Shown here: piece by piece, positions 41,239 to 48,871 of the stretch | Layout of the letters: each line of letters starts with the position of its first letter | How positions within the stretch are numbered: position 1 is the stretch's first letter | From: Clostridiales bacterium Firm_04 | GTDB taxonomy: Bacteria; Bacillota; Clostridia; Oscillospirales; Ruminococcaceae | Reading direction: 5' to 3' | Assembly (NCBI GenBank): GCA_001603005.1 | Contig: LVAJ01000027.1 | Location: 62,001-126,000, forward strand | DNA length: 64,000 nucleotides | Program-made: the position numbers and the translations under genes | Notes under the pieces: generated by a model | Told to the model about the DNA's origin: nothing | Databases searched by the model: none | The model's input: only the letters and a program-made list of their open reading frames with translations

Positions 41239-41260
41239 TGTCATCCCGCCTTTCTTCATT

Positions 41261-41309
41261 CTACAATTGTAGTTTATTGTATTATACTACATTTGTAGTT
41301 CTTTGTCAA
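41261..41309 (-). promoter_or_regulatory. BlaI-regulated promoter with two operators
   Basis: Minus strand: TTGACA (41309-41304), 17 bases, TATAAT (41286-41281). Operator CTACATTTGTAG (41287-41298) fills the spacer and CTACAATTGTAG (41261-41272) covers the start-site region. Both match the TACA-N-TGTA dyad of BlaI/MecI boxes. Confidence 0.9.
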
Positions 41310-41670
41310 GGGGTATGGAAATTTTTTTGCGGGGATTCTGTTTTTCGTTTGGATACTGGGATATGTGTATGTTTGCATGCAGATTTTGTATGTCCGTGTG
41401 GATGTTGAATTTGCGTGTTTGTTTGCATGTCGATGCGGATGCAAATATGAATGTCAGACTTTTGCATGTCAGAATGCTTGTCGCGTTTGCATGCCTGATT
41501 TGTGTATGTCACATTTGTATGGCAGATGCATGTCCGCGGTATCCGCTGCGCGGAGACTTGTCTGCTCAATTTCCAATCATCGCGCAGCGATATCGCCGTT
41601 TTTCACTTTTCATTCTTCACCATTCACTTTTCTAACCTATGAGAAAACGCGTTTTTTGCTTCCTTTCCCA
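41310..41670. repeat. 360-bp non-coding, T/G-rich region with degenerate TTTGCATGTC repeats
   Basis: Between about 41340 and 41545 the plus strand is strongly T/G-biased and repeats variants of TTTGCATGTC/TGTATGTC about ten times. An open frame through it gives a Cys/Met/His-rich sequence that I regard as spurious. At 41571-41592 is a remnant related to the last hairpin of the 75-bp element (CAATCATCGCGCAGCGATAT). Confidence 0.6.
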
Positions 41671-41699
41671 TTGCACTTTCCCGCTGAATGTGATATAAT
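41671..41699 (+). promoter_or_regulatory. promoter of the GH3 gene
   Basis: TTGCAC, 17 bases, TATAAT, about 65 bases before the ATG; AAAGGAGG precedes the ATG by six bases. Confidence 0.82.
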
Positions 41700-41764
41700 A
41701 ATAACTAAGAGTATCCCCGAATAAATCTGCGCTGGAATCAGCACAACCAAAGGAGGACACGATT

Positions 41765-44539
41765 ATGAAACGAACACTGGACTGGAATCAGTACCTCGCG
41801 CGCGCGGCGGAAGCCGTTGCGGAAGGCATCGTCATGCTGAAAAACGAGCACGCCGCTCTGCCGCTTCCGGCGGGCGAGACCGTAGCCGTTTTCGGCAGGA
41901 TCCAGCTGCATTATTATAAGAGCGGCACCGGCTCCGGCGGCATGGTCAATGTCGCGAAAGTCACCGGCATCACCGACGGTCTGCTCGAAGCGGGCGTTTC
42001 GCTGTATCAGCCCGTGCTCGATGCCTACCGCGCATGGGATGCGGAAAATCCCTTTGACCTCGGCGCGGGCTGGGGCGGAGAGCCGTGGGCGCAGGCGGAA
42101 ATGCCGCTCGATGAAGCACTTGTCGAACAGGCGGCGGCTGCCTGTCCGCGCGCAATCGTCATCATCGGCAGAACCGCGGGCGAGGAGCAGGATAACCGCA
42201 TGGAGCCCGGCTCCTATCTGCTGACGGCAGAGGAATCGGAGATGCTGCGCCTTTGCCGGAAGCATTTCCGCAAGGTGATCGTCCTGCTGAACACCGGCAA
42301 TATCATGGACATGCATTTTGTGGATGAATGTGATCCTGATGCCGTGCTCTATGTCTGGCAGGGCGGCATGACCGGCGGCACGGGTACCGCTGCGGTGCTG
42401 ACCGGTGCGGTCTCGCCGTCCGGAAAGCTGCCGGATACGGTCGCCTATGAGATCTCCGATTATCCTTCGGATGCGAATTTCTACGATACTGCTGAAAATA
42501 TCTATGCCGAGGATATCTATGTCGGATACCGTTACTTCGAGACATTTGCAAAGGATCGCGTGCGCTATCCGTTCGGATTCGGTCTGTCGTATACGACATT
42601 TTCCGTGAAATCCGGCGAAAAATTCCAGATCCGCGACAACTGGTATCTGCCGGTCACGATCACGAATACCGGCGCGGCAGCAGGAAAAGAGGTCGTGCAG
42701 CTTTACTGCGAATCGCCGCAGGGAAAGCTCGGTCAGCCGGCAAGACAGCTGCTGATCTTCTATAAGACCGGTCTGCTGGCACCGAACGAGTCGGAAACGG
42801 TCAATCTGGAGCTGCTAATCCCGGAATCCTATGACGACAGCGGCGTGACCGGTCATATGAGCTGCTGGGTGAAAGAAGCGGGCGAGTACCGCTATTATGT
42901 CGGCACGGATGTCCGGTCGGCGGAATATGCCGCGAGCAGAGAGCTTTTTGAAACGATCGTGCTGAAGCAGTGCCGGCAGGCAATGGCGCCGGTGCAGGCA
43001 TTCCGGCGGCTGCGTCCTGTTCCGGACGGGAACGGCGGTTATCGCGCATCGGACGAGGTGACACCGCTGCTTGCATTTGACGAAGCACAGCGGCGTGAGG
43101 ATGCGCTGCCCGCGGAGATGCGTCCGGACGGCAATGCATATACGCTGGAAGATGTGCTGCTCGGACATGCTTCCATGGAGCATTTCATCGCGCAGCTGTC
43201 AGATGAGGAGCTTGCGCAGATCGTGCGCGGCGAGGGCATGGGCAGCCCGCGCGTGACGGCAGGCACCGCATCGGCATTCGGCGGCGTGTCGGATGCACTG
43301 GCGGCATATAAGATCCCCGCAGGCTGCTGCTCGGACGGTCCTTCCGGCATGCGGCTCGACTGCGGCACAAAGGCATTCAGTCTGCCGAACGGCACGCTGC
43401 TTGCATCGACCTTCAACCTGAAACTGATCCGCGAGCTCTATGCCTGCGTCGGACTTGAGATGACCGCAAACCGCGTGGACTGCCTGCTCGGTCCGGGCAT
43501 GAACATTCACCGGCATCCGCTCAACGGCAGAAACTTCGAGTATTTCTCGGAAGATCCCAAGCTGACCGGTCTGATCGCCTGCGCGGAGCTGGCTGGTCTG
43601 CGCTCTGCGGGCGTGACGGGCACGATCAAGCACTGCTGCGGCAATAACCATGAAACGAACCGGCATTTTCTCAATGCGGTGATCTCCGAGCGCGCGATCC
43701 GCGAGATCTATCTGCGCGGCTTTGAACTGGCGGTCAAGGAGGGCGGCGCCTCGTCAATCATGACGACCTACGGCGCAGTCAACGGCATCTGGACCGCGGG
43801 CAACTACGACCTCTGCACCGAGATCATCCGGAAGGAATGGGGCTATACCGGATTCCTGATGACGGACTGGTGGGCGAATATCAATGAGCGCGGCATGGAG
43901 CCGGACAAGCGTGATCTTGCGGCAATGGTGCGCGCGCAGAATGATGTGTACATGGTCTGTGCGGACTGCGTGGAACATGACGACAATCTGATGCAGGCGC
44001 TCGGCGAGGGCACGCTGACACGCGCGGAACTGCAGCGGAGCGCGGCGAATATCTGCCGGTTCCTGATGCATACCAATGCCATGAAGCGGCTGCTCGGCGA
44101 GGCGACCGAAGCCGAGATCCGGAACCGTCCGGCGGACGAACAGGATGACGGCGCGCCGGTCGTGTTCTACGAGATGGACACCGAACTGACCGTGCCGCTC
44201 GGCGAGATCAAAACGGACAAGGGCACGAATTTTGCCTTTGCCGTGACGGTCAACCGTCCGGGCTGGTACCGCGTGACGCTGACCGCTTCCTCGGATCAGA
44301 GCGAGCTGGCGCAGATCCCGGTCACGCTGTTCACAATGGGCACGGCAAGCGGTACTTTTACATGGAACGGCACGGGCGGCAAGCCGGTCTCGTTCGACAA
44401 GCGGATCCCGATGTTCTCGCATTTTACTGCAATCCGGCTGTATTTTGCGCAGAGCGGGCTGCATATGGAGCAGATCCGGTTTGAGCTGCTGACAGAAGAA
44501 TTTGATTTCGCGGCAATGGGGGATGAACCAGAATCCTGA
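41765..44539 (+). CDS. GH3 beta-glucosidase with permuted domain order
   Basis: 924 residues, no signal peptide, so intracellular. The order is reversed from most GH3 enzymes: the alpha/beta sandwich (GH3_C, ~15-270; I-V-I-I-G-R-T-A-G-E-E-Q-D-N-R; S-P-S-G-K-L-P-D-T) comes first, then a fibronectin-like domain (~295-390), then the TIM barrel (~470-780) with C-S-D-G-P-S-G, G-P-G-M-N-I-H-R-H-P-L-N-G-R-N-F-E-Y-F-S-E, I-K-H and the nucleophile Asp701 in F-L-M-T-D-W. This order is known from R. albus and B. fibrisolvens. Probably hydrolyses cello-oligosaccharides taken up by the cell. Confidence 0.95.
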   Translation: MKRTLDWNQYLARAAEAVAEGIVMLKNEHAALPLPAGETVAVFGRIQLHYYKSGTGSGGMVNVAKVTGITDGLLEAGVSLYQPVLDAYRAWDAENPFDLGAGWGGEPWAQAEMPLDEALVEQAAAACPRAIVIIGRTAGEEQDNRMEPGSYLLTAEESEMLRLCRKHFRKVIVLLNTGNIMDMHFVDECDPDAVLYVWQGGMTGGTGTAAVLTGAVSPSGKLPDTVAYEISDYPSDANFYDTAENIYAEDIYVGYRYFETFAKDRVRYPFGFGLSYTTFSVKSGEKFQIRDNWYLPVTITNTGAAAGKEVVQLYCESPQGKLGQPARQLLIFYKTGLLAPNESETVNLELLIPESYDDSGVTGHMSCWVKEAGEYRYYVGTDVRSAEYAASRELFETIVLKQCRQAMAPVQAFRRLRPVPDGNGGYRASDEVTPLLAFDEAQRREDALPAEMRPDGNAYTLEDVLLGHASMEHFIAQLSDEELAQIVRGEGMGSPRVTAGTASAFGGVSDALAAYKIPAGCCSDGPSGMRLDCGTKAFSLPNGTLLASTFNLKLIRELYACVGLEMTANRVDCLLGPGMNIHRHPLNGRNFEYFSEDPKLTGLIACAELAGLRSAGVTGTIKHCCGNNHETNRHFLNAVISERAIREIYLRGFELAVKEGGASSIMTTYGAVNGIWTAGNYDLCTEIIRKEWGYTGFLMTDWWANINERGMEPDKRDLAAMVRAQNDVYMVCADCVEHDDNLMQALGEGTLTRAELQRSAANICRFLMHTNAMKRLLGEATEAEIRNRPADEQDDGAPVVFYEMDTELTVPLGEIKTDKGTNFAFAVTVNRPGWYRVTLTASSDQSELAQIPVTLFTMGTASGTFTWNGTGGKPVSFDKRIPMFSHFTAIRLYFAQSGLHMEQIRFELLTEEFDFAAMGDEPES

Positions 44540-44580
44540 GCCGCGGCGGACTGACAGATCCGGAAGGAGGTGTGTAAGAA

Positions 44581-44949
44581 TTGGCATCTGCAAGAAATAT
44601 GGTGATCGCCGGCGACTATGCGGGCTGCCGTGTTTTCTGCATGACGGGCAAGCTTGCGTATATTTCCGGCACGATGAAGAAAATGGATGACATTTTTCTG
44701 ACACCGGAAACGGTTACACGCTATGAGCTGATGACGGAAGATATCATCCGTTCGGGCAATTCTCTGCTGCTGACGGGCGCGCTGGATCCGGGCAATCTGA
44801 AAAAGCTGCGGCTGCATGCAACGCCCGCGATGCAGAGCAAGGGCATTTATACGGTCGCACTGAAATTTGAGGACGACAAGCGCTCGCTGCTGGAGATCGA
44901 CGAAAAGACCTACCGCGCGATTGTGCGCAGAATGCAGACCGCAGAATAA
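44581..44949 (+). CDS. hypothetical protein, 122 aa (TTG start)
   Basis: Small soluble protein (A-R-N-M-V-I-A-G-D-Y-A-G-C-R-V; Y-T-V-A-L-K-F-E-D-D-K-R-S-L-L-E-I-D) with alternating strands, resembling uncharacterised small Firmicutes proteins; function unknown. No ATG is suitably placed, but a very strong AAGGAGGTG lies eight bases before TTG 44581, which I take as start. It follows the GH3 gene by 41 bases and is ended by a strong terminator. Confidence 0.7.
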   Translation: MASARNMVIAGDYAGCRVFCMTGKLAYISGTMKKMDDIFLTPETVTRYELMTEDIIRSGNSLLLTGALDPGNLKKLRLHATPAMQSKGIYTVALKFEDDKRSLLEIDEKTYRAIVRRMQTAE

Positions 44950-45004
44950 CGCGCAGATGTTCCCATTATAAAGTCAACGGAGAGACAGCTTTCTCATGCA
45001 AAAA

Positions 45005-45039
45005 CAGCATCCCCTGTGTTTCGGGGATGCTGCTTTTTT
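45005..45039 (+). terminator. terminator after the 44581 gene
   Basis: CAGCATCCCC (45005-45014) pairs with GGGGATGCTG (45023-45032), followed by six T's. Confidence 0.9.
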
Positions 45040-45057
45040 ATCGGAAAATCTTGCTGC

Positions 45058-45086
45058 TTGACACGCGGTCAATTTGCTGATATAAT
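45058..45086 (+). promoter_or_regulatory. full-consensus promoter of the DUF3810 pair
   Basis: TTGACA, 17 bases, TATAAT. The start site falls at about 45093, which excludes in-frame start codons further upstream and supports ATG 45118. Confidence 0.9.
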
Positions 45087-45117
45087 GAAAGAAAAGCGCG
45101 AAAGGCGGCGAATCCTG

Positions 45118-46350
45118 ATGAAAAAACGCAAGCACCTTTACGTCTCTGTTTTGCTGATCTTGCTGATCCTGACTGTTCTGCTGAATCTGGCGGCATGTCT
45201 GCCGGCGTTCTGCGACTGGTACGGCGACCATGTCTACGGGCTGCTCGCGGACGGCATTTCCCGTCTGACCGCGCCTGTTCCCGCGGCGATCGGGGAAATC
45301 GTGATGTACATTGCCGCTGCGCTCGCGCTGTTTGCGGTGATCTTCCTGATCCTGCTGCTCTTTCTGCGGAAAAAGCAGGGCTATCGCAAATTCTGCGGCG
45401 GGTATTTCAAAACACTGGCGATGATCCTTGTCTGCGGGCTGTTCATTTATACCGTCAACTGGATGATCCCGTTCCGCGGGACGGTGCTCGGCAAAGGCGA
45501 TACCGGCAAACGCACGGTGTTCACCTATCAGGAGATCCGCGCGCTGACGGAATATGCGGCGAACGGCGCGAATGCTGCGGCAGAGGAGATCGCAGTTGCA
45601 GAGGACGGGACGGTGCAGTTCCCGACCGTTGCCAAAAGCGAACCGAAGATCGCAGCCGCGATGCAGGCGCTCGCTGCGGAATATCCGCGGCTGAACGGCT
45701 TTTATCCGCCGGTCAAGAACGCGCTCTGTTCGGATATTCTCGACCGCATGCATATCGGCGGCTACAATTACATATACACCATGGAGCCGACGCGGAACAA
45801 GTATCTGTCGCCGACCTATCAGCCGGTGCTCGATGCGCATGAGCTTTCGCATCACAAGGGCTACTATAAGGAAAACGAGGCAAATTTCCTGAGTCAGCTG
45901 GCGCTAGCGCAGTCCGATGATCCGTACCTACGGTTCAGCGGGTTTTACGATATGTACAACTATTGCTTTGCGGATTTCAGCGAAGCATACGGACTGGCAG
46001 CAGAGGATGTGGATGTCAGCGATCTGCCGCCGATGCCGCAGCTGCATCAGGGCATGACCGAAGCAGAAAAGGATGTGCTCCGGCAGCATTTGCAGCGTTA
46101 TGAGGAGGTGCTGGGGGCGCAGCCGGAGCTGACACCGCACGCATATGCGATTATCGAACACGGGCGCGTGATCGAGCAGGACATCTATCAGGCGGACGCG
46201 CATCCGATCGACGAAATGCCCGCCGTGCAGACAGCGATCGAGGAAACTGCCGAGATCGGCTGGAAGACACACGGCGAGGTGCTGCAGGAAAATTCCTATG
46301 ACGGCGTGACGCTGCTGCTGCTGCAATATTTTGACGGAAAACTCTTTTGA
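45118..46350 (+). CDS. DUF3810-family zinc-metallopeptidase-like membrane protein, copy 1
   Basis: 410 residues: three N-terminal membrane segments (~8-28, ~60-85, ~98-118), then a soluble domain with a gluzincin-like site H241-E242-L-S-H245 followed by G-x3-E252-N-E254-A, the HExxH...ExE layout of the DUF3810 family. Peptidase activity is presumed but unproven; no substrate is known. The start at 45118 is dictated by the promoter. A second member follows 57 bases later. Confidence 0.82.
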   Translation: MKKRKHLYVSVLLILLILTVLLNLAACLPAFCDWYGDHVYGLLADGISRLTAPVPAAIGEIVMYIAAALALFAVIFLILLLFLRKKQGYRKFCGGYFKTLAMILVCGLFIYTVNWMIPFRGTVLGKGDTGKRTVFTYQEIRALTEYAANGANAAAEEIAVAEDGTVQFPTVAKSEPKIAAAMQALAAEYPRLNGFYPPVKNALCSDILDRMHIGGYNYIYTMEPTRNKYLSPTYQPVLDAHELSHHKGYYKENEANFLSQLALAQSDDPYLRFSGFYDMYNYCFADFSEAYGLAAEDVDVSDLPPMPQLHQGMTEAEKDVLRQHLQRYEEVLGAQPELTPHAYAIIEHGRVIEQDIYQADAHPIDEMPAVQTAIEETAEIGWKTHGEVLQENSYDGVTLLLLQYFDGKLF

Positions 46351-46407
46351 ATCTCAGCAGATCATTTCAGCAACCGATTCACTTTTCATCGGAGCAGGGA
46401 GCATCAC

Positions 46408-47631
46408 ATGAAAAAGAAATGTACGAAATACTGGATTTCTATTGCGGTCATGCTGGGCTTGATCGCCCTTCTGAACCTGATCGCATGTTCGGCTGCGTTC
46501 TGCGGCTGGTACGTTGAACGCATCTATCCGCATCTCGCAGAAGCGCTCGGCAGACTGACAGCGCCGCTGCCGTTTTCGCTCGCGGAAGTGCTGATGGTCA
46601 TTGAAGTGCTGGGCGTGTTCACAGCGATCGCCGCACTGATCCTGCTGCCGTTCCTGCGCAAAAAGCAGGGCTGCCGCAGATTTTGCAAGGGGATCTGGAA
46701 GACGGTGCTGGCGGCTGGCTGCTTTGTGGGACTGATCGTAACGGTTCTCGGCGATATCCCGTTCCGCTGCCCGACGCTCCTGAACGAGAACGGCAGAAAG
46801 CAGTTCACCTATGCGGAAGTCTATGCCGTGGATGCGTTTATCGTTGAGACTGCGAATGCTGCTGCGGAGGAGATCCCGCTGGATGAGAACGGGCAGGCAG
46901 TGTTCCCCTCTGATGCAGAGCTGACCGCGGATACGGTGCAGGCGATGACGGATCTTGCAGCGGAATATCCGCGCCTTGCGGGATATTATCCGCCGGTCAA
47001 AAATTCGATGTTTTCGGATATCCTGAACCGCCTGCACATCGGCGGGATCACGGATAATACCACATTGGAAATGGTGCACAGCCGGTATTGCTGCACGCCG
47101 CTGGGACAGCCGCGGATTGATGCGCATGAATCCTGCCATTTCAAGGGCTTCTGGCGTGAGAGCGAGGCGGATTTCCTCAGCACGCTGGCATTGCTGCGCA
47201 GCGGGAATCCGTGCCTGCGGCTTTCCGGCTGCCTGCGGATCCTCGAATTTCTGGATGACGCGCTCCGTGAAGCAGAGGCGGCGGTCGCAGATGACATGAT
47301 CGCTGCGGGCGAGCTGGAACCGCTGCCGGACAATGTCGGAGCAAGTGATCCGCGCGTGAAGGCGTATGCAGAGAAGCTTTCAGCAAGATTGCACGAGCAT
47401 CCGTCTATCAGCAGCAGAGCCGCTGCTTTGAAACAGCAGTCGGACGGAATCGGTTCTGCGATCTATTCTGAAGATGCGCACCCGATCGACGGGATGCCTG
47501 CGGTGGATGAAACGATCGGGGAGATCGCGGATATCGGATGGGAAATGCAGGCTGCTGACCTGAAAGAGCATGACTATTCCGGCATGGTGCTGCTGTATCT
47601 GCAATATCATGAAGCAGGGAAGCTTTTTTGA
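46408..47631 (+). CDS. DUF3810-family zinc-metallopeptidase-like membrane protein, copy 2
   Basis: 407 residues, paralogous along its full length to the preceding protein. Three membrane segments, then H240-E241-S-C-H244 with E251-S-E253-A. The shared blocks include E-Y-P-R-L-x-G-[FY]-Y-P-P-V-K-N and D-A-H-P-I-D-x-M-P-A-V. GGAGCAGGGAG precedes the ATG. Probably the same transcript as copy 1. Confidence 0.82.
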   Translation: MKKKCTKYWISIAVMLGLIALLNLIACSAAFCGWYVERIYPHLAEALGRLTAPLPFSLAEVLMVIEVLGVFTAIAALILLPFLRKKQGCRRFCKGIWKTVLAAGCFVGLIVTVLGDIPFRCPTLLNENGRKQFTYAEVYAVDAFIVETANAAAEEIPLDENGQAVFPSDAELTADTVQAMTDLAAEYPRLAGYYPPVKNSMFSDILNRLHIGGITDNTTLEMVHSRYCCTPLGQPRIDAHESCHFKGFWRESEADFLSTLALLRSGNPCLRLSGCLRILEFLDDALREAEAAVADDMIAAGELEPLPDNVGASDPRVKAYAEKLSARLHEHPSISSRAAALKQQSDGIGSAIYSEDAHPIDGMPAVDETIGEIADIGWEMQAADLKEHDYSGMVLLYLQYHEAGKLF

Positions 47632-47681
47632 ATCCGATCGGGCGATCTCAAAAAAATTTAGTGCTTTTATGCGTTAAAGGG

Positions 47682-47710
47682 TTGACATTTTCCGGAAAAT
47701 GCAGTATAAT
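47682..47710 (+). promoter_or_regulatory. full-consensus promoter of the DAHP synthase gene
   Basis: TTGACA, 17 bases, TATAAT. The spacer begins ATTTTCCGGA, close to that of the tRNA-Leu promoter (ATTTCCGGA). Confidence 0.92.
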
Positions 47711-47777
47711 ATGAAACGAAAGACGGCATGTACACGACGCAACTGTATTTTTTCCATTGCAAAGGAGCCTGATTTTT

Positions 47778-48809
47778 ATGATGAACATGGAATTTGAGCG
47801 CAAGCTGACGATTCCGAAGGAAACGAAGGAAATGTACCCCGTGACGCCCGAAATGGAGCAGATCGTTGCGGCGCGTGCAGAGGAGATCCGCCGGATCTTC
47901 TCCGGCGAGGAAGATAAGCTGATCCTCATTATCGGACCGTGCTCTGCGGACAACCCCGATGCCGTGCTGGATTATATCAGCCGGCTGCGCAGGGTGCAGG
48001 AGCAGGTCAAGGATGAGATTTTCATTATCCCGCGCATCTACACGAACAAGCCGCGCACGACCGGCGCAGGCTACAAAGGACTGCTGCATCAGCCGGATCC
48101 GAACGCGAAGCCCGATGTGTTCAAAGGCATTATTGCAACGCGCGAGCTGCACATGCGCGCACTGAAGGAGACCGGTTTCTCCTGCGCGGATGAGATGCTC
48201 TATCCGGAAAATCACCGCTATCTCGATGACCTGCTTGCATATGTGGCAGTCGGTGCGCGCTCGGTCGAGAATCAGGAGCACCGCCTTGTTTCGAGCGGTC
48301 TGCCGATTCCGGTCGGCATGAAGAACCCGACGTCCGGCGATCTCTCCGTCATGATGAACGCGATCACCGCGGCACAGCACGGTCACAGCTTCATCTATCG
48401 CGGCTGGGCGGTGCATTCGCAGGGTAATCCGTTTGCGCATGCGATCCTGCGCGGCTACATGAACAAGCACGGGCAGTCGCTCCCGAATTATCATTATGAG
48501 GATCTGGTGCATCTGGCTGCGCTCTATGCAGAGGGCGGCTACGAGCATCCGGCGGCGATCATCGACACGAACCATGCAAACTCCGGCAAAAATCCGCTGG
48601 AGCAGCCGCGCATCTGCAAGGAAGTGCTTTCCGCGCGGCGCTACAACAATGACATCAAGCAGCTCGTCAAGGGCTTCATGATCGAAAGCTACATCGAGGA
48701 CGGCGCACAGAAGGTGGACGGCGGCTGCTACGGCAAGTCGATCACCGATCCCTGCCTCGGCTGGGAGAAGTCCGAGCGTCTGATTCTGGAGCTCGCGGAA
48801 ATGCTCTAA
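47778..48809 (+). CDS. aroF: 3-deoxy-7-phosphoheptulonate (DAHP) synthase, AroFGH type
   Basis: First step of the shikimate pathway: PEP plus erythrose 4-phosphate to DAHP. 343 residues, matching the class I AroF/G/H type: I-G-P-C-S-A-D (~57), R-I-Y-T-N-K-P-R-T (~85), G-A-R-S-V-E-N-Q-E-H-R (~160), G-M-K-N-P-T-S-G-D (~180), H-A-N-S-G-K-N, E-D-G-A-Q-K and K-S-I-T-D-P-C-L-G-W. The paralogue letter is not decidable. Two adjacent ATGs (47778, 47781) follow AAAGGAG. Single gene with own promoter and terminator. Confidence 0.94.
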   Translation: MMNMEFERKLTIPKETKEMYPVTPEMEQIVAARAEEIRRIFSGEEDKLILIIGPCSADNPDAVLDYISRLRRVQEQVKDEIFIIPRIYTNKPRTTGAGYKGLLHQPDPNAKPDVFKGIIATRELHMRALKETGFSCADEMLYPENHRYLDDLLAYVAVGARSVENQEHRLVSSGLPIPVGMKNPTSGDLSVMMNAITAAQHGHSFIYRGWAVHSQGNPFAHAILRGYMNKHGQSLPNYHYEDLVHLAALYAEGGYEHPAAIIDTNHANSGKNPLEQPRICKEVLSARRYNNDIKQLVKGFMIESYIEDGAQKVDGGCYGKSITDPCLGWEKSERLILELAEML

Positions 48810-48825
48810 TTGCTTCGCTGCAACA

Positions 48826-48868
48826 AAAAACCCCGAAATCGGAACGTGTGCTCCGGTTTCGGGGTTTT
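48826..48868. terminator. bidirectional terminator between DAHP synthase and the GH5-fold gene
   Basis: CCCCGAAATCGGA (48831-48843) pairs, with a G-T wobble, with TCCGGTTTCGGGG (48852-48864); A-run before and T-run after serve both converging genes. Confidence 0.85.
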
Positions 48869-48871
48869 GTT

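Noticed and set aside
41303..41635. 110-codon Cys/Met-rich frame upstream of the GH3 gene
   Set aside because: Produced by the T/G-biased repeat tract; no ribosome site, and the Cys pattern follows from the TGT/TGC repeats rather than a metal motif.
41310..41670. CRISPR array in the repetitive region
   Set aside because: The repeats are about ten bases, degenerate and unevenly spaced; there are no uniform spacers and no cas genes in the window.
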